Below, one piece after another: positions 1-8,144 of a DNA stretch of 43,672 nucleotides. The notes beneath the pieces are model-generated. The model saw only the letters and a program-made list of their open reading frames with translations. It was not told the origin of the DNA and made no database searches. Numbering within the stretch: position 1 is the stretch's first letter; every line of letters starts with the position of its first letter. The translations under genes and the position numbers were made by a program. The stretch covers positions 1 to 43,672 of the forward strand of contig JAFGKG010000003.1 in assembly GCA_016928715.1 (NCBI GenBank), written 5' to 3'. Source of the DNA: Chloroflexia bacterium. Its GTDB lineage: Bacteria; Chloroflexota; Chloroflexia; DTKN01.

Positions 1-55
1 GCCGACCTCCCTGGGCCAGGACAAGGCCGAGGGCAGCCGCGGCGCTATCACCTAG
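1..55 (+). CDS. C-terminal end of an upstream gene (partial)
   Basis: A reading frame open from the window edge ends at TAG 53-55 and gives 17 residues ending in GSRGAIT. The stop lies 11 nt before the korA start, so this is probably the previous gene of the same operon. A ferredoxin or another kor subunit would be the usual neighbour, but the residues visible are too few to identify a family. Confidence 0.45.
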   Translation, partial: PTSLGQDKAEGSRGAIT

Positions 56-66
56 GGGAGGACAAC

Positions 67-1200
67 ATGGCTCGGAACGATATCCACTTTATGATGGGCA
101 ATCAGGCCTGTGCCGAGGGAGCACTGGCGGCCGGCTGCCGTTTCTTTGCCGGCTACCCCATCACCCCCTCCAGCGAGATTGCCGAGATCCTCTCGCGCCG
201 TCTGCCCCGGGTCGGCGGCAAGTTTATCCAGATGGAGGACGAGATCGCCAGCATCGCCGCCATCATCGGGGCCTCGCTCGGCGGACTCAAGTCCTTGACC
301 GCCACCAGCGGCCCCGGCTTTTCCCTGATGCAGGAGAACCTCGGCTTTGCCGTCATGGCCGAGATTCCCTGCGTGATCGTAAACGTACAGCGCGGGGGGC
401 CCTCCACCGGCCTGCCCACCAAGCCCTCCCAGGGCGACGTCATGCAGGCCCGTTGGGGCACACACGGCGACCACCCCATCATTGCCCTGGCCCCCTCCAC
501 AGTCCACGAATGTTTTACCCTGACCGTGCGGGCTTTTAACCTGGCCGAGCGCTACCGTACCCCCGTCATCCTGCTGATGGATGCCGACATCGCCCACATG
601 CGCGAACGGGTCCAACTACCGCAGCAAGAGACCCTCAAGGTCATCAACCGCCTGCTGCCGGGGATCCCGCCCGAATGGTACGCCCCCTACAGCGAGTCGG
701 AGGGCCCGGTGCCGCCGCTGGCCCCTTTTGGCCTCGGCTATCGCTATCACGTCACCGGCCTCTTTCATGACGCCATGGGCTTTCCCACCTCCCGCACCGA
801 CGAGGTCAACCAGAGCATCGACCGCCTATTTGGCAAGATCGAGCACCACCTAGCCGAGATCCTCCAGTGGGAGGAACTGGCCATGGATGGGGCGGATTGC
901 CTGGTCATTGCCTATGGCAGCGTCGCCCGAGCCGCGGAGCGGGCGGTCAAAGAGGCCCGCAACCGCGGCATCTCGGCCGGCCTGCTCAAGCTGCTGACGC
1001 TCTGGCCCTTCCCCCACGAACACATCAAGCGTCTATCCGAGCACTGCCGCCGGATCGTCGTCCCCGAATTGAACCGGGGGCAACTGGTCCTGGAGGTAGA
1101 GCGGGCGGTCGCTCGAAATTGCCAGGTGCGGCGGATCAACCGGCTGGATGGCAGCATGATTACACCAAAGGATATTCTGGACTGCCTGAGGGAGGAGTAA
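67..1200 (+). CDS. korA: 2-oxoacid:ferredoxin oxidoreductase, alpha subunit (KorA type)
   Basis: This is the alpha subunit of a ferredoxin-dependent 2-oxoacid oxidoreductase, probably acting on 2-oxoglutarate to give succinyl-CoA, CO2 and reduced ferredoxin in the cytoplasm. The 377-aa protein shows YPITPSSE at residues 30-37, SGPGFSLMQE at 81-90 and VQRGGPSTGLPT near 107-118, which are typical of the pyrimidine-binding alpha chain. No N-terminal gamma domain is fused. The ATG follows GGGGAGG at 55-61 with good spacing. korB begins 2 nt after the stop and korC overlaps korB, so the three are one operon. Substrate choice between 2-oxoglutarate and other 2-oxoacids is inferred from subunit layout and overall resemblance. 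Confidence 0.92.
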   Translation: MARNDIHFMMGNQACAEGALAAGCRFFAGYPITPSSEIAEILSRRLPRVGGKFIQMEDEIASIAAIIGASLGGLKSLTATSGPGFSLMQENLGFAVMAEIPCVIVNVQRGGPSTGLPTKPSQGDVMQARWGTHGDHPIIALAPSTVHECFTLTVRAFNLAERYRTPVILLMDADIAHMRERVQLPQQETLKVINRLLPGIPPEWYAPYSESEGPVPPLAPFGLGYRYHVTGLFHDAMGFPTSRTDEVNQSIDRLFGKIEHHLAEILQWEELAMDGADCLVIAYGSVARAAERAVKEARNRGISAGLLKLLTLWPFPHEHIKRLSEHCRRIVVPELNRGQLVLEVERAVARNCQVRRINRLDGSMITPKDILDCLREE

Positions 1201-1201
1201 C

Positions 1202-2056
1202 ATGGAACGACAAATTATCGCCGACGTAGAGCGCCAATACTTGCGCTGGAAAAAAAAGTTCCCCACGGTCTGGTGCGCCGGCTGCGCCCTGGGCATCATC
1301 ATGGGCGGCATTATTCGCGCCATCGACAGCCTGCGACTGGACAACGACCAAATCGCCCTGATCTCGGGCATCGGCTGCACCGGCCGCATGCCGGTCTATT
1401 TGGATTTCAACACCCTGCACACGACCCACGGCCGCGCGCTGGCCTTTGCCACCGGCCTCAAGATGGCCCGTCCCGATCTCCACGTTCTCACCGTCATGGG
1501 CGACGGCGATGCCCTGGCCATCGGCGGCAACCACTTTATCCACGCCTGCCGGCGCAACATTGACCTGACGGCCATCATTGTCAACAACCAGATCTATGGC
1601 ATGACCGGCGGGCAGTACTCGCCGACCACGCCGCAGGGCGCCCGGGCCACCACCGCCCCCTATGGCAACCTGGACCAGCCCTTCAACATCACCGATCTGG
1701 CCATCCACGCCGGCGCCAGCTTTGTCGGCCGGACCTCGGCCTATCACACCACCGAGCTGCCCAAGCTGGTCGCCGAGGCCATCGGCCATCAGGGCTTTTC
1801 CGTCATTGAGGTCGTGGCCCACTGTCACACCAACTATGGCAAGCTGAACCAGCGCGGGAGTGCCGTGGACATGCTGCAGTGGCAGAAGGAAAACGTCATC
1901 CCCTTGGCCCGTTACGAAAAGCTAGAACCGAAGGAACGGGAGGGCAAACTGCCCCGGGGGCTGCTCTTTCGCAAAGAGGCCCGCGAATACGTGAGCGCAT
2001 ACCAAGAGATCATTGAGCAGGCCATGGCCGACGCGGCCGAGGAGGGAGAAGCATGA
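1202..2056 (+). CDS. korB: 2-oxoacid:ferredoxin oxidoreductase, beta subunit (TPP-binding)
   Basis: This is the thiamine-pyrophosphate-binding subunit (284 aa) that partners KorA. Visible signatures are WCAGC at residues 24-28, GIGCTGR near 56-62, the TPP motif GDGDALAIGGNH at 100-111 and the closing NNQIYGMTGGQYSPTTP at 128-144. The last two bracket the cofactor-binding segment expected in this family. It starts 2 nt after korA and its end overlaps the korC start by 4 nt, which implies translational coupling. No separate ferredoxin domain is seen, so electrons must leave through cluster-binding cysteines in this chain or through a separate ferredoxin. Confidence 0.92.
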   Translation: MERQIIADVERQYLRWKKKFPTVWCAGCALGIIMGGIIRAIDSLRLDNDQIALISGIGCTGRMPVYLDFNTLHTTHGRALAFATGLKMARPDLHVLTVMGDGDALAIGGNHFIHACRRNIDLTAIIVNNQIYGMTGGQYSPTTPQGARATTAPYGNLDQPFNITDLAIHAGASFVGRTSAYHTTELPKLVAEAIGHQGFSVIEVVAHCHTNYGKLNQRGSAVDMLQWQKENVIPLARYEKLEPKEREGKLPRGLLFRKEAREYVSAYQEIIEQAMADAAEEGEA

Positions 2057-2616
2057 CAGAGCAGTCATTTCCCTTGCCCTGGCGCTACGAAGTGCGCCTG
2101 TCCGGCCTGGGCGGGCAGGGCCTGATGCTGGCCGGCCGGCTCCTGGCCGAGGCTGCGGTCCACTATGACGGCAAGTACGCCACCCAAACCCAATCCTACG
2201 GGCCCGAGTCCCGCGGCGGCGACAGCCGCTCCGACGTCGTCATCAGCGATCAGCCCATCGACTATCCCCACGTCATCAAGGCCGACCTGATCGTGGCTAT
2301 GAGCCAGATGGCCATGGACCGCAATTTTTACACCCTCAAGCACAACGGCATCCTGATCGTGGACGAGGACATGGTCGAGCACATCCCCACGACCATGGCC
2401 TACATTGCGCCGATCACCCGGCTGGCCCAGGAAACCGTGGGCCGGGCCGTCGTGGCCAACGTGGTGGCCCTCGGCGTGGTGGTCAGCCTGTGCGAGGTCG
2501 TCTCGCGGCAGGCCATCACCAACGCCGTGCTGAACGGCGTGCCGGCCGGCACCGAGATCCTGAACCGCCGGGCGCTGGAGGAGGGCTTTCGCCTGGGAGA
2601 GCAGCTGCGGCGTTGA
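2053..2616 (+). CDS. korC: 2-oxoacid:ferredoxin oxidoreductase, gamma subunit
   Basis: This 187-aa protein is the gamma subunit of the KorABC complex. It carries LSGLGGQGLMLAGRLLAEA (residues 16-34) and the family signature YGPESRGGDSRSDV (49-62), both typical of the POR/KOR gamma domain that helps bind coenzyme A. The ATG at 2053 overlaps the korB stop in an ATGA arrangement behind GGAGGGAGAAGC. A palindromic repeat and then the epimerase gene follow, so korC is the last of the three oxidoreductase genes. Confidence 0.92.
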   Translation: MTEQSFPLPWRYEVRLSGLGGQGLMLAGRLLAEAAVHYDGKYATQTQSYGPESRGGDSRSDVVISDQPIDYPHVIKADLIVAMSQMAMDRNFYTLKHNGILIVDEDMVEHIPTTMAYIAPITRLAQETVGRAVVANVVALGVVVSLCEVVSRQAITNAVLNGVPAGTEILNRRALEEGFRLGEQLRR

Positions 2617-2631
2617 GAACCTTTGGGCTGC

Positions 2632-2684
2632 AACCATAAAACCACAAGGGAAAGTTTTCCCCTTTGTGCCCTTTGTGGTTGAAC
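2632..2684. repeat. Intergenic inverted repeat of the AACCACAAGG type
   Basis: Arms ACCACAAGGG (2641-2650) and CCCTTTGTGGT (2669-2679) pair around a short AT-rich centre that itself contains CCCTTTGTG. The left flank AACCATAAA looks like a degenerate extra copy. A copy with the same outer arms lies at 20315-20400. It sits between korC and the epimerase and would form a hairpin in the transcript. Confidence 0.75.
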
Positions 2685-2720
2685 AAGAATTCCACGGTTG
2701 AGATAGTCAGGAGGGACGAG

Positions 2721-3128
2721 ATGCAACTCAAACTGGATCACGTGGGCATCGTCGTGCACGACCTGGACCGGGCCATCGCCACCTACGAGGCCGCCCTGGG
2801 CGTGCAGTGCGAGCGGGAACTCTTGCCCGAACGGCACCTGGAGGTGGCCTTTTTCGCCGCCGGGGAGAGCCGCATCGAGTTGATCACGCCGACCTCGCCC
2901 GAATCGGCGGTCAGCCGCTTTCTGGAAAAGCGCGGTGAGGGGCTGCACCACCTGGCCTACGAGGTGGACGACATCGCCGCCGCCCTGGAGCGGGCCCGGC
3001 AGGCCGGCCTGCGCCTGATCGACCAGGAGGCCCGGCCCGGCGCCCACGGCGCCGTGGTGGCCTTTGTCCACCCGGCCTCCCTGCACGGCGTGCTGACCGA
3101 GTTCGTGCAAAAAGTGCATCCTCATTAA
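2721..3128 (+). CDS. mce: Methylmalonyl-CoA epimerase
   Basis: This VOC-fold protein of 135 aa probably interconverts (R)- and (S)-methylmalonyl-CoA, linking propionyl-CoA metabolism to succinyl-CoA. It opens with LDHVGIVVHDL, has RIELITP at 51-57, GLHHLAYEV at 74-82, and HPASLHGVLTEF near 117-128. His7, His76 or His77, and Glu127 are plausible metal ligands by family comparison. The frame is open further upstream, but ATG 2721 follows GAGGGACGAG and begins exactly at the fold, so that start was chosen. Its place after korABC fits a succinyl-CoA node. A glyoxalase-like function is the main alternative. Confidence 0.85.
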   Translation: MQLKLDHVGIVVHDLDRAIATYEAALGVQCERELLPERHLEVAFFAAGESRIELITPTSPESAVSRFLEKRGEGLHHLAYEVDDIAAALERARQAGLRLIDQEARPGAHGAVVAFVHPASLHGVLTEFVQKVHPH

Positions 3129-3161
3129 CCTGGGCAGCCAGCGCCGAGAGTTCCATAAAAC

Positions 3162-3446
3162 ATGCTAAATGGAATGGATGGGGCCAGAGTTTTGCTCTAC
3201 ACGGCTATAGATTCCCGGCACCAGCCGACGGGCAATTGCCGCCACACTGTGGACGGCAGGCCTCTTGACCCAGTGAATGGCCTGGCCATCTGCCAGTACG
3301 AGGGTCAGGCTGGATTTTACCTTTTCTACTGCGACTCAGACTGGCGCGTGCTAACGGATACCTATCACGACACGCTTGAGGGTGCAAAAAACCAGGCGGA
3401 GTTTGAGTACGTGGGGGTCAAAGGGACCTGGGAGAGCTTGGCGTAG
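3162..3446 (+). CDS. Small protein of unknown function
   Basis: A 94-aa protein with no signal peptide or membrane segment. The body GFYLFYCDSDWRVLTDTYHD followed by a helix (EGAKNQAEFEYVGV) resembles small conserved bacterial proteins of unknown function with a DSDW / DT(Y,W)H core. This is recalled resemblance, not a searched match. The ribosome-binding site is weak, and an in-frame ATG at 3174 is an alternative start. It lies after the epimerase and before a promoter at 3491, and is probably co-transcribed with the genes upstream. Confidence 0.6.
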   Translation: MLNGMDGARVLLYTAIDSRHQPTGNCRHTVDGRPLDPVNGLAICQYEGQAGFYLFYCDSDWRVLTDTYHDTLEGAKNQAEFEYVGVKGTWESLA

Positions 3447-3490
3447 GCATTGCCACCTTTTGCGGGAGCGCGCCCTTTTGTGGACCCTAC

Positions 3491-3520
3491 TTGACGAGAG
3501 ACCCCGCTTCGGTTTATAAT
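3491..3520 (+). promoter_or_regulatory. Sigma-70-type promoter for the methyltransferase gene
   Basis: TTGACG at 3491-3496 and TATAAT at 3515-3520 are 18 nt apart, 44 nt before the methyltransferase start codon. Confidence 0.75.
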
Positions 3521-3564
3521 CTGGTCAGTGCGTACAAAAGCGAACACGAGGGACAACCGTACCC

Positions 3565-4242
3565 ATGAACATTGACTTTAGCGAACTGAACACGGCCGCC
3601 TTTTGGGACCAGGCCTTTGCCGCCGCCAATGCTAATTGGCGCCGCCTGCCAACGAGCGAGCGGACCCAGACCGTCATCCGGCTCCTCCTGCAACACGAGG
3701 CCCAGACCGTGCTGGACCTGGGCTGCGCCATCGGCCGGTTGAGCATGCTCATCGCCGCCCAGGGCATTGACGTCCACGGGCTGGATGCCTCGGAAAAGGC
3801 CATCCAGTTCGCCCGCGACTGGGCTCGGGACGAACACATGCCCAACGTGCACTTTGAGGTGGGCCTGACCAGCACCCTGCAGTACCCCGACGGCATGTTT
3901 GACGCGGTGGTAGCCAACGCCGTACTGGACCACATGCCCGTGGTGGAGGCGAAAAAATCGGTCCAGGAGATTTGGGCCGTCCTGCGGCCCGGGGGCCTGC
4001 TCTTTGCCTCTTTTGACGGTATGGAGGAGAAAAAGGAATCGCCCCACCACCTCCTGGAGGACGGCACCCGCCTCTACGTAGACGGCATGCAGCGGGGTCT
4101 GGTCTGGCGCTATTACAGCGAGCAGGAAATCGACCAGCTCTTTGCCCGTTTTGAGCAGCGCAAGCTGTATACAGACCAGGACGGCAGTCGCGTCCTCATC
4201 GCGGTCAAGCCTGCTGCGCCGGATGAAAATCCCTCAATTTGA
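3565..4242 (+). CDS. Class I SAM-dependent methyltransferase
   Basis: A 225-aa cytoplasmic methyltransferase of unknown substrate. Motif I VLDLGCAIGRLSML (residues 49-62) and the acidic adenosine-binding VHGLDASEKAI (about 71-81) define the SAM site. FDAVVANAVLDHM and VLRPGGLLFASFDG are the later strands of the Methyltransf_11 fold. GAGGG at 3548 is somewhat distant from the ATG, so initiation may be weak. The last 38 nt overlap the 3' end of convergent recJ. The substrate cannot be told from sequence; small molecules or quinone-like compounds are possible. Confidence 0.8.
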   Translation: MNIDFSELNTAAFWDQAFAAANANWRRLPTSERTQTVIRLLLQHEAQTVLDLGCAIGRLSMLIAAQGIDVHGLDASEKAIQFARDWARDEHMPNVHFEVGLTSTLQYPDGMFDAVVANAVLDHMPVVEAKKSVQEIWAVLRPGGLLFASFDGMEEKKESPHHLLEDGTRLYVDGMQRGLVWRYYSEQEIDQLFARFEQRKLYTDQDGSRVLIAVKPAAPDENPSI

Positions 4243-5914
4243 GCTGCAGCGACTTGCGCCCGCCCCACTCGTTCATATCCAGGGTCGCCAGCACATCCAC
4301 ACAGCTCCCGGTTGGGCACTCACCTGCGCGCTGGCCATACCGGAAGGCGATGGCGTCATAGACCAGCCGGCCCTGCCCCAGCTTGAGTTTCAGATGGCGG
4401 CCCTCCTGTCCCACCCGCCGGGATTCAACAACCTTGAGGGCGCGGCACATAAAGACCGGCCGGGGGTTTTCGACACCGAAAGGCGCCATCTGTTCCAACA
4501 GTTGATAGAGTTCCCCGTCCAGTTGTTCCAACCTTGCCTCGACATCGGCCCATAGCGTAGGTGTCAGCGAGCGCTCGTCCAACTGCTGCTCGGCCTGCGC
4601 CAGCAGGCACGCTTCCAGGTCGACCAGGTTTTCGTTGGCCACGCCAAAGCCGGCCGCCAGGCGGTGTCCGCCGTAGCGGGTCAACAGGTGAGCGCAGTGG
4701 GTGAGGGCCGCGGTGACGTGAAAATCGGGCACACTGCGGGCCGAGCCTCGGCTCTGCGACTCGCCGCGCTCGATCAACAGGGTCGGCCGGAAAAACTCCT
4801 CGACCAACTTGCCCGCCACCAGGCCAACCACGCCGGCCGGGAAATGGGGGTCCGCCAGCAGGATCAGCTTGCGCGATTCGGGCAGGGCCAGGACCTGCTG
4901 GCGGGCCCGCTCCAGGATCTCGGCGGTCAGCTCCTGGCGGGCCCGGTTGAGCGCATCCAGTTCCTCGGCCAGGACGGCCGCCTCCTCCTGCGTCTCGGCC
5001 AGGAGCAGGCGATAGGCGGTGATGGCATCCTGCAGGCGACCGGCCGCGTTGAGGCGCGGGCCCAGCGAAAAGCCAATGGTCCCGGTATTGACCGTCTCGG
5101 GGCGCAGGCCGGCCACGGCCAGCAGCGCGCGCAGGCCCGGCCGGCGAGTTTGGCGCATGGACTCCAGCCCGTGGGCGACCAGAATGCGGTTCTCACCCCC
5201 CAAAGGCGAGACGTCGGCGACCGTGCCCAGGGCTACCAGGTCCAGCAGCTCACGCCCGCGCAAGCCGTTGAGGGGCAGGCCGGCCTTGGCCAAACCGCGC
5301 ACCAGCATAAAGGCAATGCCCACCCCGGCCAGGCGCTTGTAGGGATAGGCGCAGCCCTCCTGGCGGGGATTGAGAATGGCCAGGGCCGGCGGCAGTTGCT
5401 CCGGCGGCAGGTGATGATCGGTCACGATCACATCCAGGCCCACCTCAGCGGCCCGGGCCACCTCGTCCGCGTTGCTGATGCCGCAGTCCACGGTAATCAG
5501 CAGGGCTGTACCCTGGGCCGCCAGTCGCTCGACCGCTTCCCGGTGCAGGCCATAGCCCTCCTCCAAGCGGTGGGGCAGATAGGCCGAGACCTGCCCGCCC
5601 ATCTGGCGCATTGCCTGCACCAGCAGGGCGGCCGCCGTCACCCCATCGGCGTCAAAATCCCCATAGATCGTGATGGGCTCGCCCTGCCGGATGGCGTGGG
5701 CAATGCGCTCGCAGGCCTCGGCCATCCCCTTCATCAGAAAGGGGTCCGCCAGACGGCGGTAATCGGGCTGCAAAAAGTCAGCGGCCGCCTCGGCGCCCCT
5801 CAAGCCGCGGTTCCAGAGGATCTGCCCCAACAGGGGCGGCCAATCGGCAAAAGGGGCCAGGTCTTTCGGGGGGGCCGGGGGATGGACGGACCAGACAGGC
5901 GTAGCTGGCTGCAT
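4205..5914 (-). CDS. recJ: Single-stranded-DNA-specific exonuclease RecJ
   Basis: This 569-aa protein is a 5'-3' single-strand DNA exonuclease for recombination and mismatch or base-excision repair. The DHH-family motifs are in order: ITIYGDFDADGVTAAALL (about 81-98), TVDCGISNADEV (141-152), IVTDHHLPPEQLP (about 163-175), and later RYGGHRLAAGF of the DHHA1 domain, followed by an OB-fold tail. Length is normal for RecJ. The ATG follows AGAGGAGG. The gene has its own promoter and converges on the methyltransferase with a 38-nt overlap. Confidence 0.95.
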   Translation of the reverse strand: MQPATPVWSVHPPAPPKDLAPFADWPPLLGQILWNRGLRGAEAAADFLQPDYRRLADPFLMKGMAEACERIAHAIRQGEPITIYGDFDADGVTAAALLVQAMRQMGGQVSAYLPHRLEEGYGLHREAVERLAAQGTALLITVDCGISNADEVARAAEVGLDVIVTDHHLPPEQLPPALAILNPRQEGCAYPYKRLAGVGIAFMLVRGLAKAGLPLNGLRGRELLDLVALGTVADVSPLGGENRILVAHGLESMRQTRRPGLRALLAVAGLRPETVNTGTIGFSLGPRLNAAGRLQDAITAYRLLLAETQEEAAVLAEELDALNRARQELTAEILERARQQVLALPESRKLILLADPHFPAGVVGLVAGKLVEEFFRPTLLIERGESQSRGSARSVPDFHVTAALTHCAHLLTRYGGHRLAAGFGVANENLVDLEACLLAQAEQQLDERSLTPTLWADVEARLEQLDGELYQLLEQMAPFGVENPRPVFMCRALKVVESRRVGQEGRHLKLKLGQGRLVYDAIAFRYGQRAGECPTGSCVDVLATLDMNEWGGRKSLQLKLRDFHPAQQA

Positions 5915-5960
5915 AGCAACCTCCTCTAAAAGGGCAAATTATTGCTGAGAACTTGCTATC

Positions 5961-5989
5961 AGTATAGCACAGTCGCATGAGCAAGTCAA
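5961..5989 (-). promoter_or_regulatory. Promoter for recJ
   Basis: Read on the minus strand, TTGACT (5984-5989) and TATACT (5961-5966) are separated by 17 nt. It is divergent from the fabF promoter, whose -35 box begins only 15 bp away. Confidence 0.7.
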
Positions 5990-6004
5990 GCAGCCCGCGA
6001 GTGC

Positions 6005-6033
6005 TTGCACATCGGGGCAGGCTATAGTACAAT
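6005..6033 (+). promoter_or_regulatory. Promoter for fabF-rnc
   Basis: TTGCAC at 6005-6010, a 17-nt spacer and TACAAT at 6028-6033 precede fabF by 76 nt. No FapR-like operator was recognised. Confidence 0.75.
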
Positions 6034-6109
6034 GTGGGTACCCCAAAGGGGGCGAACAGAGGCAAAAGCGGCCCCTCGTGGCCGAATTTGTATACAGAAG
6101 GAGGTACGG

Positions 6110-7354
6110 ATGTCTCCTCGCCGCGTCGTCATCACCGGCACCGGGGTCATTAGCCCGGTCGGACTGGACACAGCGACTTTTTGGCAGAGCCTGCTCGGGG
6201 GGCGTTCGGGCGTCGGCCCGATCACCTTTTTTGATCCCAGCGAGCACGCCACCCAAATCGCCGCCGAAATTCCGGACTTTGATCCCCTCAACTATATGGA
6301 CCGCAAGGAGGCGCGACGCAACGACCGTTTCGTCCAGTTGGCGCTGGCCGCCAGCCAGGAGGCCACGCGGCAGGCCGGCCTGTCGTCCGCACAGATCCCG
6401 GCCGAGCGGATGGGCGTGATCATCGGATCGGGCATTGGCGGCTTTAGCACCATCTTTGAACAGATCCAGGTGCTCTTGGAAAAGGGGCCCTCTCGAGTCA
6501 GCCCTTTTACCGTGCCCATGATGATCAGCGACATGGCCGCCGGCATGATCTCGATCACCTATGGCGCCAAGGGCATCAACTACTGCACCACCTCGGCCTG
6601 CGCCAGTTCGGCCCACGCCATCGGAGAATCGTTCGAGTCCATCCGCCGGGGCATCGTCGATGTCATGATCACCGGCGGCAGCGAGGCCTCGGTCGTGCCG
6701 ATGTCCATCGCCGCCTTTAATGCGGCCCGCACCCTCTCCTGCCGCAATGACGAGCCCGAGCGGGCCAGCCGACCCTTTGACGCCGAACGCGACGGCTTTA
6801 TCCTGGGGGAGGGCGGGGCCATTCTGGTACTGGAGGCGCTGGAAAGCGCCCAGGAGCGGGGGATCCCCATCCTGGCCGAAATGGTCGGCTATGGCGCCAC
6901 CGCCGACGCCAACCACATCACCGCCCCTGCACCCGGCGGGGCTGGGGCCGTGCAGGCCATGCGCCTGGCCCTGGCGCAGGCCGGCCTGAGGCCTGAGGAC
7001 GTCGATTATCTCAATGCTCACGGCACCTCCACCCTGCTCAACGACATTGCCGAAACCCAGGCCATCAAAGCGGTCTTTGGCCGGCACGCCCCCAATCTGC
7101 CCATCAGCTCCACCAAGTCGATGGTCGGACACCTCCTGGGGGCGGCCGGCGCGATGGAATCCATCGTCTGCATCGAGACCATCCGCCACGGGGTCATCCA
7201 CCCCACCACTAACTATGAGCATCCCGACCCCGAATGCGATCTGGATTATGTCCCCAACCAGCCCCGCCAGGCCGACGTGCGGGTCGCCCTGAGCAATTCG
7301 CTCGGCTTTGGGGGACACAACGTCAGCTTGATCTTTAGCCGTTACGAGGAGTAA
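6110..7354 (+). CDS. fabF: 3-oxoacyl-[acyl-carrier-protein] synthase II
   Basis: This 414-aa condensing enzyme elongates acyl-ACP with malonyl-ACP in fatty acid synthesis. The catalytic triad is visible: Cys164 in TSACASSAHA, His304 in NAHGTST, and His341 in KSMVGHLLGAAG, with Lys336 nearby. It ends in the usual SLGFGGHN stretch. The ATG at 6110 sits behind a near-perfect AAGGAGGT (6098-6105). The longer upstream frame overlaps the promoter and was not used. rnc follows 4 nt later, as in many bacteria, although no acpP lies in front. Confidence 0.95.
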   Translation: MSPRRVVITGTGVISPVGLDTATFWQSLLGGRSGVGPITFFDPSEHATQIAAEIPDFDPLNYMDRKEARRNDRFVQLALAASQEATRQAGLSSAQIPAERMGVIIGSGIGGFSTIFEQIQVLLEKGPSRVSPFTVPMMISDMAAGMISITYGAKGINYCTTSACASSAHAIGESFESIRRGIVDVMITGGSEASVVPMSIAAFNAARTLSCRNDEPERASRPFDAERDGFILGEGGAILVLEALESAQERGIPILAEMVGYGATADANHITAPAPGGAGAVQAMRLALAQAGLRPEDVDYLNAHGTSTLLNDIAETQAIKAVFGRHAPNLPISSTKSMVGHLLGAAGAMESIVCIETIRHGVIHPTTNYEHPDPECDLDYVPNQPRQADVRVALSNSLGFGGHNVSLIFSRYEE

Positions 7355-7358
7355 GCCC

Positions 7359-8111
7359 TTGTCCAATATGCCCGACCTCTCGGCGCTGGAACAAAAACTG
7401 GGGCTCGTTTTCGAGGACCACGCCCTGCTCATGCAGGCCCTGATCCATCGTTCCTATCTCAACGAGAACCCCGAGAGGACGCCGGCCTCCAACGAACGTT
7501 TCGAGTTCCTGGGCGACGCCATCCTGGGCTTCCTGGCCGCCGAGTTCCTGCTGCAGCGCTACTCCGAAAAGAGCGAGGGGCAGCTCACCCTGCTGCGTTC
7601 CTCGATGGTGCGTACCGAGACCCTGGCCGAGATCGCCGCTCGCCTGGAGTTGGGCCACTTTCTCGTCCTGAGCCACGGAGAGGAGGCCGACGGCGGCCGC
7701 GGCCGGTTCACCACCCTGGCCGATGCCTTTGAGGCCCTGCTGGGCGCCCTCTACCTGGATCAGGGCTTGGACAGTGTCCGCCGCTTTCTGCTGCCCTTTC
7801 TGGAAGAGATGGCCCAGCGCTTTCAAGAACGCCTGCTCGATCCCAAGAGCGCCCTGCAGATTGAGGTGCAGGGCCGGATGGGGATCACCCCGCGTTACCG
7901 CACCGTGGGCGAGTGGGGTCCCGAGCACGACCGCACCTTCCGGGCCCAAGTGCTGGTGGAGGGAGAGGTCCTGGGCCAGGGAGAGGGCGCCAGCAAACAG
8001 GCGGCACAGCAAGAGGCGGCCCGACAGGCCCTGAAGCAATGGGGCCTGGAGACAGCGCTGGCAAGCGACGGGCTCCTAGGGCCGGTCGGAAAAGAGCATC
8101 CGGGGCACTGA
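7359..8111 (+). CDS. rnc: Ribonuclease III
   Basis: This 250-aa double-strand-specific endoribonuclease processes rRNA and structured mRNAs. The signature NERFEFLGDAILG is at residues 45-57, the second acidic cluster lies in TLADAFEALLGALYLD near 117-132, and a dsRNA-binding domain fills the last ~75 residues (ALQIEVQGRM to AAQQEAARQALKQW). TTG at 7359 was chosen as the start because GAGGAG (7346-7351) lies 7 nt before it. The ATG at 7368 would be 16 nt away. It is coupled to fabF. Confidence 0.94.
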   Translation: MSNMPDLSALEQKLGLVFEDHALLMQALIHRSYLNENPERTPASNERFEFLGDAILGFLAAEFLLQRYSEKSEGQLTLLRSSMVRTETLAEIAARLELGHFLVLSHGEEADGGRGRFTTLADAFEALLGALYLDQGLDSVRRFLLPFLEEMAQRFQERLLDPKSALQIEVQGRMGITPRYRTVGEWGPEHDRTFRAQVLVEGEVLGQGEGASKQAAQQEAARQALKQWGLETALASDGLLGPVGKEHPGH

Positions 8112-8144
8112 GACCCGATCAGATCCACTTTTCAAGTGAGGGCG

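Noticed and set aside
4664..5929. 421-codon plus-strand open frame opposite recJ
   Set aside because: It lies antisense to a complete RecJ with the DHH motifs in order, and its composition is that of a shadow frame.
5939..7432. Long open frame on the minus strand covering fabF (497 codons)
   Set aside because: It is antisense to fabF, whose catalytic motifs are all present. The translation is glycine/aspartate-rich low-complexity sequence typical of a shadow in high-GC DNA.
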